Part shown: one piece after another, positions 55,829 through 64,000 of the stretch
Position numbering within the stretch: the first letter of the stretch is position 1
Layout: every line of letters begins with the position of its first letter
Source: Takakia lepidozioides
Taxonomy: Eukaryota; Streptophyta; Takakiopsida; Takakiales; Takakiaceae
Reading direction: 5' to 3'
Assembly: GCA_030704615.1 (NCBI GenBank)
Contig: CM060732.1
Location: 73,885,053-73,949,052, forward strand
DNA length: 64,000 bases
Notes under the pieces: model-generated
The model's input: only the letters and a program-made list of their open reading frames with translations
The model's database searches: none
What the model was told of the DNA's origin: nothing
Translations under genes and position numbers: made by a program

Positions 55829-56260
55829 ATGAAGTTGTTTTTACCAATTGAGGATTTCCTCCTGGCAAATACTTGTCAAGTCATAAACATTAGAGACAAC
55901 GTGCTGATGTATCATGCAGATGAGAGTCAGCCCTTGTGGGTGGCTCGAATAGATGACATATTCAAGGATTCCCTTACTGGAAAAATAAATGTGGCATGTT
56001 GTTGGCATTATCGACCAAAAGGTTATCTTGGGCGAGAGGCTCATCATGGTAGGAACGAGCTGTTGTTGTCAGATCACGTTGATTTGAACAAGGCGGATGC
56101 TATCGCCCGCAAGTGTAATGTCTACACCTGGAAGGAATACAAGGACCTGCATCTGGAGGTTGGCGAAGATGACAAGTTTCTTCAGTCGATACAAAAAAAT
56201 ATGCAATATCACTCTGAATACACAAATGATTCACCACAATTACTTTACAATGTGAACTAA
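55829..56260 (+). CDS. small BAH-domain protein
   Basis: The 143-residue intact ORF starts at ATG 55829; the frame is open to 55808 without another ATG. The core reads NIRDNVLMYHADESQPLWVA, RIDDIF, CWHYRPKGYLGREAHHGRNE, LLLSDHVD and ARKCNVYTWKEYKDL. This is the BAH fold pattern: D-x-VL-M at the start, a V/I-A-RI-x-x-I strand, W-x-YRP, NELFLSDH, then KC-x-V. BAH domains read histone tails or mediate chromatin contacts. Plant SHL/EBS proteins pair this BAH type with a PHD finger. No PHD finger follows here and the ORF ends soon after the BAH, so it is a BAH-only protein, the first exon of a larger gene, or a truncated copy. No nuclear-localisation signal is obvious. Confidence 0.65.
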   Translation: MKLFLPIEDFLLANTCQVINIRDNVLMYHADESQPLWVARIDDIFKDSLTGKINVACCWHYRPKGYLGREAHHGRNELLLSDHVDLNKADAIARKCNVYTWKEYKDLHLEVGEDDKFLQSIQKNMQYHSEYTNDSPQLLYNVN

Positions 56261-58409
56261 AGATTACATCGATTATTTCACACATAACTAGCAATTCTGA
56301 ATGCTAAGACTACTCAAATGATCTACATCATTAGAACTTGTGAAAGCTGAGACTACTCATTTGACCTATACCAACAACTCAAGTAATGATACTACTCATC
56401 CTAAACCATCTAACAATATGCTAACAGAGTATAGTATATTTATCAGTATAGACAGTTATATAGCATTGATATATTGTAGATCTACAACGTCACAGACATT
56501 ATACATGAAGTAAAGAAGAGTTTGAAAACAGGATACAATGCTTCCAAATCTCCCAACTTACTAGTATTACTTCAATTCTTACAACAAGTAAGCTCGAAGT
56601 TGGGGATTTAGAACTTAAATGCATTAAAAAAGAGGAAAACCAATAGTGAAGATGACTATGTTATGCTACGGTCACACCACAAAAAAGAAAATAAAATAGT
56701 AGGATGCATATAAAAATCTTAGAAAAGTGGCCAACATCAAGATGCAAATCAAAGTTATTGCAGCTCAACATTGCTACATTTTTGTCACTATGAGGTTATT
56801 GGAGCCTATACCAGCTATGTCTACAAGAAAAGAATACTTGTGTTGGTACATATTGTCGACTTTCTAAAGCAAGAAGCTACAACCAGGTATCTGCCATCAC
56901 GTAGACTGTGTCACGTCAATTTCCTCCGGCCTTAAATTAAAAGCATAACCGTCCGAATTCACAAGCTAAGAGACATGATAGTTACAAGAAAATAGACAAA
57001 ACTATACAAATCTCTATTGTGAGAACAAAAGCAGTCCAATATTAAGGAGGTGAAGTACTTTATATATTTCTTAAATCATCACATAGAAGCGACAAGGTCC
57101 GCGAACAACTTCAATAGTGTTCTTTTTGCATTTAAAAATTCTCTTACATTAAACAAGCCGCAAACCGCGAGAGGCTCTGTCCATTGAAGCAACAATTTTG
57201 ACAAGATGCCACGTGGTTTATACTCAAGAGTTTTTTTAGACCAATCGTATTCTTGACACGGTGTAAGGTCCGTTGACCATATTTTCTCCATTGACTTCAA
57301 CACGATGCAAAGTCTCTGCCCCTGAAGGGAGAGAGCCAACAAAACACATGGAAGTCTAGTTGACCGAGTTAAACTAAAGTTCATGCGCCAAAGAAGTCAA
57401 TACTCAAGCTCATGTGCCAAAGCTATTTGAGTTTATAGAAAAGTTTTGAAGGCGATACCTTACTATTGTCATTGCTCATATATCTTTTTCAAAGTTCCTA
57501 ACCTTATGTTTTTTACTCACTTGATCAATTTTTCCCATTGCGTGTAAGCATTGCCCACTATTGCGCTTACACGAAATACACCCATTCGAGAACCTCGCCA
57601 TATTTGGAATTTGAAAAACTAGCTTATCAAAAAGCCCAACCACAAACAACCAAATCTTTGCATGGGCTGATCATACTAAAACCCACATTGAAAAGTAGAC
57701 GCTCTCAAATGTATTAGACCACAAGCTATCTAACCATCTGGGGACCACCAAAGCGGCCATGGATGCACATTCAAATAGACCCTTCGTTTTCATTATGCCA
57801 AGTATATGGGCAACCAACAAAAAATACATCTTTTGACCCTCCCTCTATCCTTCACTCTTTTGTCCCCTTTGCACTAGAATCTCCCTGCCCGAGATACCTG
57901 ACCATACATGCTCAGCCGATGCATGCACAGAATCCATGGACTGTGCATTACTTGACACAACCAAGCTGTATGACACCTCCATGAACTGTAACTACTACAA
58001 CGCATAAACACAATGGTTTACTTTTATCAATGTGAGTGTGTATAAGGCTAAGTACACTCCTCACCACACCATCCTATAATGGCTTCTCTCATGCTCACGC
58101 TCCACCTCCCTTGCTCATGCCGTGCTCGCTCTACCCCAACATCATTTTAGTCACAATGACGAGTCTCCTCTTCTCTTACCCCAGTTTATTAGAGATTTTA
58201 CCATTCATATAGTATAATTCACTTTTGGCCCCAGTGAACAAGCTATTATTTAAAGCAAGAAAAAAACCAATCACTAATACTTGCTCTCAAGCACCGAGGT
58301 TGGGTGATAATTTATTTTCCTCTCCAGTAGTTATCTATGCAGTTATATATGTGTGCGTGTGTGTGTGTGCCGGAGGTGAAAAAAATGAAAAACCGGTCTA
58401 ATTATGAAC
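56261..58409. other. AT-rich intergenic, no gene recognised
   Basis: A minus-strand frame of 101 codons at 57079-57384 (WSTDLTPCQEYDWSKK, FNVREFLNAKRTLLKLF) is open but matches no family known to me. A (GT)n run lies at 58350-58369. Otherwise nothing is seen. Confidence 0.3.
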
Positions 58410-58640
58410 TGACAGTGGTTGGGCATTTAAATAACCCGACCAAAGAACCTTTGAAAAAACCACTCAATATCCGCAGGTTATTCGATGAAGCAGTTGGTTA
58501 TTTAAATTTTTTGCTAGCAATCGGAACCCAGGTTATATCTAGCCATGTTTTTTAATAACTGCAACTGGACATTATTATTTCCCAAAATTTGAACCAACTG
58601 GAACCGCCAAATATGAAAAAAATCAAATAACCGCAATCAC
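58410..58640. mobile_element. diverged hAT-type element fragment
   Basis: It starts near CAGTGGTTGGGCATTTAAATAA (58410) and ends near CAAATAACCGCAATCAC. It shares CCGCCAAATATGAAAAAAAT (58605-58625) with the hAT-type right end at 43545-43575. GGTTATTTAAA and TTTAAATAACC phrases are inverted within it. The ends have decayed and no target duplication can be shown. Confidence 0.4.
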
Positions 58641-59829
58641 AATCATTACGGCTTATATAGCTGGAGGCATTCACATGCAAAGCCTCCCAACATTTAAACC
58701 TTAATCTACCCCTCAAATACATCTTCAAATGCTTCAAAGAAGAAAAACGAATCGGCTCTTAGTTATGCCGGCCCAGCCAATGTATACTTTATATCTGCTT
58801 CAGAGAAATCCATTTCATCATCATCATAATCAGGTTTCTAACGGCCATTATTATCAACAAAAATCAGGCTTGAGAGCATTAACCCACCTACTTGACAAAC
58901 TTATCTCTATAGAGCCCACACATAAAAGAGCAGTTTTTGTTTTTGTTTTTGTTTTTGTTTTTTTTTGGTTCCTTCCAACAGGGTGCATAGGCCCTGATGA
59001 ATTTTATTAATAAAGGGGAAAATTATGACAGAAGGAGGAAAAAATAACCTCCAGGAAGACCGTAATGGCGTGTCTCATGGGGAACACCCAACACTAAGTA
59101 GAGAAAGGGGCCGGGGGGGGGGGGGGGGGGGGCATCAGGATTAAGCCACACTAAGGCTAAGCAGGGAGTCCGATGAGCCAAGAGACTAATCAGAGACTGA
59201 AGGAGAGACTAATTTGAGAACCAAGACGTAAAGAGAGAGGTAGATCAAGCTACCAGACAGGAATGAGGATAGGGGAAAAAACAGGCGGGTACTGTTCGCG
59301 AAACAAACTCCTCCCGAAGACTATTCTAGAGCTAGCAAAAAAAAAAGCAGATGCATATTGGCTCGGAACAAGGTCCTTCCGAAGACTAATGTAAAACTAG
59401 CCACTGAAATCCAGATGCACTTTGGTTTTGGAGCTGTGGGCCTTGCTGTGCTTCCAGTTGATGTCGGGGGCATCAGACTCAGCTGGGGACTTGCCAATTG
59501 CCCGGGAGTTGGTCATGCCATTCAATTCTAGAGTCAGAGATCTTGGTGCAGAGCAGGTTGTCCTTGGCCCAAGTGATGTCAAAATCCGTGAAAAGCTGCC
59601 TGCTCTTTCTCTCGCTGCACCTGCTGACAGCTGCTTGCAAGGACACCCATGCTTTACGCCCCCTCAGTCATCAGATTCGAAAACAACTTGCAAAGGATAT
59701 TCGGTTTGATGTTGGGGCACTTCCCCTCAAAGACTAAAGTGCATCTGGCCTTCTAGATTGCCCAGAATGCATGTGCCCTAAGGCAGGCCCACAGTGGACA
59801 TACATTCCAAGCAGAATCCCTATCCAAAT

Positions 59830-60021
59830 TTAGGGCAAATTTAGCAGAAGCAAAGGATCTGACAAAGAAGAGAGGGGCTTCCAATTCGAGTAGAAATCTC
59901 CCACTAATTGCCAAACTCTAGAGGGAAGGTAACACTTGGAAAGACAGTGTTCCATGGTTTCAATCGTGCCACAATTGCACATCAAGCATGAGGGGTCCTG
60001 GTCCTGAAAATTGACAGCCAT
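59830..60021 (-). pseudogene. LINE ORF2 zinc-binding tail (zf-RVT)
   Basis: The minus-strand frame reads DQDPSCLMCNCGTIETMEHC and LSKCYLPSRVWQLV, the C-x2-C...E-T-x-EHC-L-x-KC zinc-binding pattern found after the RT domain of plant L1 elements. It is separated from the upstream ORF2 piece by degenerate sequence (60022-60374). Confidence 0.65.
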
Positions 60022-60374
60022 AGGTAAAATTCTATTCGCAATTTTCTAGAGGAATGATTTCTGCGGATCTGTGTTTGGCCCATATGTCCTTCCATATTCC
60101 TTTCTAGCTCTGAATCTGCAGGTCTAGGTGCCACTTTTTGTTCCACTTGCCTGTGAAGTTCGCATTGCCCAGCAGAAGCTTATAGCCTGTCTCGACAGTG
60201 TAACCAAGGAGCGGCTTTTTCTTGGGGTCCATCCAAGTCCATTCTCCTGGATTGAATTGAAGTGTGGACAGCGGGAAACGTAGGAACTAGGTCAAGGGCA
60301 TGCGTTGAGCCCAACAGAATTCTCCTTCGGGGGGTGGCTTGGGGTCTGGTGTCCCTGTTAACGTTTCAAATACT

Positions 60375-61139
60375 CTAATTCAAAACGCCAAGTCTTGGTG
60401 CATCTGGCCTTGCCCTATGTGCACGAGCGTTCCCTCGGAATCTGCCATAAAACTTAAGCCTTGCCACGTCTGGGGACCACACCGAGGCTGAGAACCAAAT
60501 AGAGGCTAGCAAAACTTGATTCAGGACTAGCGCTCTACCCGAATGCGAGATAGCTAGAAGGGCCAGGAAGCTGTTACTTGTGCTCCCACCCATTCTTATT
60601 GAATTGGTTGAAATGAGAGAGGACAGGAGCACTGGTTGTAGAAACTCACTGTTTTCCCAAATGTTGGCAATGTGTGAGAGTCCCTTGGACTCCCACGTAG
60701 CCCATTTCTTGTGGAGTGTGATGAGGGCAGCGTAATCCAGGTTGCGATTTCCGAATAAAGGTTGTCGAATTGCCTCCTCAAAGCACGACGCCCTCCTGAT
60801 TTCCAGCCAGGCAAACCAAATCGACCGCCAGGCTGCACTCCCAGTGCTTTTTGATTTCGCAGATCCTTGAACCAGCCACCTCAAGGAAGGAGCCGGCCAG
60901 GAATTCGAGCTAAGAGGCATGGATTGCAATAAGCGTGATCTTACCAGCTTGCACCAGGGGCTGTCCCCGTGTTGAAGGGCCCTGGGTATCCATTTAGCCA
61001 AGAGGGCGGTAATCTGCGTGGAAGGATCAATGAGGCCAAAGCCGCCTTCCTTTCTAGGTCTACAAAGCTGCGCCCAAGAGACCAGGGCTCTTTTGGCAGG
61101 AGATTGAGGGCAAGCCCCCCATAGAAAATTGCACATCAT
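60375..61139 (-). pseudogene. LINE ORF2 C-terminal region after the reverse transcriptase
   Basis: The 254-codon minus-strand frame reads NFLWGACPQSPAKRALVSWA, LCRPRKEGGFGLIDPSTQ and ALLAKWIPRAL. This is the NFLWG...W-x-x-LC-P-K-x-x-GGFGL-x-D...KW pattern of plant L1 ORF2 just downstream of RT. The catalytic RT motifs lie upstream in intact elements and are absent here. The rest follows family length until about 60400. Confidence 0.75.
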
Positions 61140-62111
61140 AGCTTTGATTTTACTTACGAGCTTGGGTCGAGGGCGCTTTTGCGTGGAAGTCTGCTACAAC
61201 ATGCCCTTCACCATTGCATCCAAAACAGATAATACTTCTCTTCCCTGATTTGAACTAAAATGTAGGAGATATCCAGTGTAGGGAGCTTAATTGCATTTCC
61301 AATTTTGGCGGAATCCGGCATCATCACCACGATTTTTGGAATCCCCGAGTCTTTGCTGGAGTCGAAAATGGAGGGGTCCTGGTCGACACTAAGCACCGCA
61401 TCGTCAATGGGGTTGAAGACGTTCAAGCTGCCGGTGTAGGAGCCAAAATGTGTTCCAATCTCCGGGAGGGAGGCCAGGTAGTTATCCGGTAAGAACGGGA
61501 CGGTAATTATCCGAGGCTTGCAGGTTGAACCATCTTTGTGCCCCCAGGCTAGAGACCAGGGGAAGATGTTCACTTTGAATCTTGATTTGCGCGTGTTGAA
61601 GGCCAGTGCACGATCAACATCTTCCTTCGAGCCAAATTTAATGGAGTAGAAGCCTCTTCCCATAGAGTTGGCAAAAATGATGCGTCAGGCCACCTTCTGC
61701 CCCCAGATGCTCAATGACCCACTTTCTCGCCCTGTCCTTGCCCCTTGGTCTACCTGGAAAATGCACCAAAATCCCGTGTTGCATCAGCTTGGTAGAACGA
61801 GCTCGTAAACATTCAAGGTCCAGGGAGATAACCTCTTGAGAATCAGAGTCCGGGGCAACAGATTCTGCCCATGGAGCTGTGTCTTGACATGGCACGGGTC
61901 CAAGGGCCTCAGGACCCTTACCCAGAATAGAAGAGGACGGGGTAGAGTTGGAGGAGCGCGGGACCCAAGAGCCTCTGCCTCTAGAGCTAACACCAGAACC
62001 TGATCTTTTCTTGCGGGGAGCTCCTCTGGAAGCCATGGACAGAGGGCAAAAAAGCAGGAGAGGGAGGAGCGCGGATCGAACGTAACTGACGAAGGCTAGC
62101 AGCAAGGACAA
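61140..62111 (-). pseudogene. LINE ORF1 protein (DUF4283-like with zinc knuckle)
   Basis: Frame 1 (62111-61638) starts MASRGAPRKKRSGSGVSSRG at about 62034-61975; the earlier part may be leader. Frame 2 (61663-61208) reads GRGFYSIKFGSKEDVDRALA and FKVNIFPWSLAWGHKD, the RNA-binding DUF4283 pattern of plant LINE ORF1. After another shift comes CFGCNGEGHVVADF (about 61228-61187), a CCHC knuckle whose last Cys is replaced by Phe. The ORF is frameshifted at about 61650 and 61230 and is probably non-functional. In live elements ORF1 binds the LINE RNA. Confidence 0.65.
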
Positions 62112-62150
62112 GCAGTAAGAGGAGCAAGCGAAGAGTGAGGATCGATGGCA

Positions 62151-63160
62151 CCTTAAATATAATCACTGAGGAAGCAAGAGGAGGGAGCCGGGCCTGATCT
62201 GCTCAGAGACGCAAATGCAATTGAAGACCCAGAGATTCTTGCGAAGGAAGTGAACACCGAGGGAGGTGAAATCAATACAAGCGGGAGTTTAGTGGGAGGG
62301 CGGCGCAGCAAGAGCGCTGACAAACAGAGCAGAGCAGAGCGACAAAATGTGGTCTAACAGATTCCGAGGGGGAGCTAAACAGGTGAGGAGTTGCCAGTGA
62401 TGCGGGCGGTGGAGTAAAACTTCAGGTTGGAGGAGCTGACATGCTGTCAAGAGGAGAGCGTTGCAACCTCGCAGGAGGATAGCGACAGAGAAGTAAGAGG
62501 GGGGGGGGGTGCAGGGCAGGACTGCAGTCCTAGGGAACCATGAGAATAATGAGCCGCCCAGAGTTTGAGGGCTGGGGGGGAGGAGACGGCGATCAAGCAT
62601 GCAGATTTAATAAGGAGGCGCATGTAGAGGGCCAACAAAGCAGGGTTAGCTGCCTGATGATTAGGGAGAAAGCACACTGGCTTGATTAGGACGTGGGGCG
62701 CGAGAGGTAGGGTTAGCGAACTCAATGTTATATCGTATTTGAACCCATGTTTCGGAGACCAGCACACTGGCTAGGGTAGGACTTGTTGCACGAGAGAGGT
62801 GCAGCAGAAGCAGGGAGGGAAGGGGCGATGTGAGCCTGCAGTAGCTGGAAAAATTTCTAAGTCCCAGGCTCGCCTCTCATCGCAAAACGCGGAGCTCCTC
62901 CGGAGCGCCCCCCCCCCCCCCCCCGCGGCATCGAGCAGTTAGTTAGGCCAGATATGGCCTGAGTCTTTTCTATGTTACTACTGTCATACTATATTATGGA
63001 AATTAAATATAATAAAAAATGATATGTCTTGAGGGTTTTATTTATTTTTTGCATAATTCCAAATAAACCTTCTCACTTGGTTCTCTTTTAAAATAAGAAT
63101 AAAATACATTTATTATAGATCATGTAATTGACCCTATTGATGCAGTGATATTAATAATAA
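62151..63160. other. 5' flank of the LINE and intergenic sequence
   Basis: Purine-rich plus strand with poly-G (62501-62509) and poly-C (62908-62924) runs. No domain recognised in open minus-strand frames at 62289-62767. AT-rich after 62960. Confidence 0.3.
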
Positions 63161-63165
63161 TATTT

Positions 63166-63312
63166 GACGCCTCCCCAAGGAAGCGTAAATTATGGCGTCT
63201 CTTCACCCCAGAGGGTTACTGCCTTCCGCTACGAAGGTGGACACCTTTGTGACACCAAGGGTGGATTGAACCCACAACCACTTCCGAGGTGGTATGTGCC
63301 CACTACCACTGA
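63166..63312 (-). mobile_element. tRNA-derived SINE, copy 2
   Basis: This segment matches 27452-27612 over most of its length (plus-strand landmarks GACGCCTC, GGTTACTGCCTTCC, AAGGTGGACACCTTTGTGA, GGTGGATTGAACCCACAACC, GAGGTGGTATGTGCCCA). The B box GGTTCAATCC is at 63263-63272 on the minus strand. The A-box region is more diverged than in copy 1. Confidence 0.65.
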
Positions 63313-64000
63313 TACAGCAATACACTATGTGGGCATGGGGAAGGCATGCTGCCATTTGTCCAAGAAAAGGCTGGAAAGAGGGGGAAAGTGTAATTGTCTG
63401 CAAGGCCCATCAACTATCTGAAACTGAAGTTGGACCAAGTAAGGAAGAAATTAGATGAAAGAGTGTATCTCTAGGATTGAGTTTTGCCCCGCATGGGTGG
63501 GCATATGAACTTGGCTGTAAATTTCCTTGTAAATTGGAGTACCTCCCTGTCTGAAAAAACCCCATCCCACGGATTCCACGTTTTTGCCTTGGGAATACCG
63601 TGGAATACCATATTCCAGCTAAGTTTTCCCATCGACAGAATTTGCGTCTTATACAGCCATATGTTTAAGACAGGTTCCTCGTGCTCAAATCCTGCCTTGG
63701 CATGGGGCCAGGATTCACAAATCCCAGAAAACAATTGAGAAAAACTGCTCCATGATTCCCTTTTCCGGGTAAAAAGAAGAAGAAAAACAATGCCATAAAA
63801 AAAATCAGAGGCGTCCTTTCCTCTCTTGTGGTACTCTATCAAATGCATTTCTCCGAATTGTTCAAAAATTCCTTGCGAATTGCATGTTTCAATGGCTAGT
63901 TGTTACATAAAAAGTGGAATGTAAGATCCATGGGGCTTATGCAGAATACAAACTATGTTATGTATTATTCTTGACATTCAAGTGTGGTATGACTTGTGAC
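63313..64000. other. intergenic, no gene recognised
   Basis: A 125-codon minus-strand frame (63471-63848) is open, but its translation shows no family pattern and could be chance. Nothing else is seen. Confidence 0.3.

Larger units (their letters stand above)
58932..62150 (-). mobile_element. internally deleted L1-type LINE
   Basis: Read on the minus strand: 5' part with ORF1 (62111-61140), then directly the C-terminal part of ORF2 (61139-59830), then a 3' end with CTTTATTAATAAAATTCATC (near 59000) and a CAAAAA-repeat tail (58932-58967, GTTTTT on the plus strand). Endonuclease and reverse transcriptase are missing, so the copy cannot move by itself. The plus-strand poly-G run at 59111-59132 lies inside it. 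The 5' boundary was not fixed and could extend to the poly-C run at 62908-62924. Confidence 0.7.

Overview
This is nuclear DNA of a streptophyte (plant-lineage) eukaryote. It has spliced genes with GT-AG introns, long repeat-rich intergenic stretches and many degenerate transposons. Marker genes are plant-type: a CBM20-fused 6-phosphofructo-2-kinase/fructose-2,6-bisphosphatase, a double-AP2 WRINKLED1/AINTEGUMENTA-like factor, a DUF2921 fragment and a UBC32/33/34-type membrane E2. A Ty3/gypsy-type element carrying a DNA cytosine methyltransferase suggests a charophycean alga (Chara-like or related), because methyltransferase-bearing retrotransposons are known from charophytes and dinoflagellates. 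The species assignment is inference.

Layout. 0.4-1.1 kb: decayed trihelix (Myb/SANT-like) ORF. 1.27-1.80 and 9.43-9.84 kb: one repeat family in opposite orientations. 2.0-9.3 kb, minus strand: LTR retrotransposon with gag, double zinc knuckle, protease and a DNMT3-like methyltransferase, cut off just as reverse transcriptase begins; its leader holds a 1-kb low-complexity array. 9.85-10.8 kb: decayed PIF/Harbinger transposase. 11.48-11.8 kb: related LTR in the other orientation. 13.6-26.4 kb, plus: the F2KP gene, reconstructed exon by exon (22 coding exons per transcript, 770 aa). It contains a duplicated, equal-length exon pair that looks mutually exclusive. 27.4-30.6 kb: SINE, an 868-bp hAT-type element with a perfect 8-bp target duplication, and a 459-bp element with 21-bp inverted repeats. 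32.0-33.3 kb, plus: WRI1-like AP2 gene in one uninterrupted ORF, followed by 92-bp and ~130-bp tandem repeats. 35-36.3 kb, plus: DUF2921 fragment. 38.6-40.1 kb: retroelement tails. 42.3-43 kb, plus: BTB-like exon. 44.8-46.7 kb: LINE fragment, hairpins, a putative LTR and a Tourist-like MITE. 47.6-52.8 kb, minus: complete 9-exon UBE2J2/UBC6-type gene (245 aa). 55.8-56.3 kb, plus: BAH-domain ORF. 58.9-62.1 kb, minus: LINE with ORF1 fused to the ORF2 C-terminus after internal deletion. 63.2 kb: second SINE copy.

The host genes are unrelated housekeeping or regulatory genes, not an operon: fructose-2,6-bisphosphate metabolism, a lipid/carbon-type transcription factor, and ER-associated ubiquitination. 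Points of greatest interest are the methyltransferase-carrying retrotransposon and the duplicated kinase-domain exon. Exon borders were placed by hand from splice dinucleotides, reading phase and remembered family sequence; no search was run.
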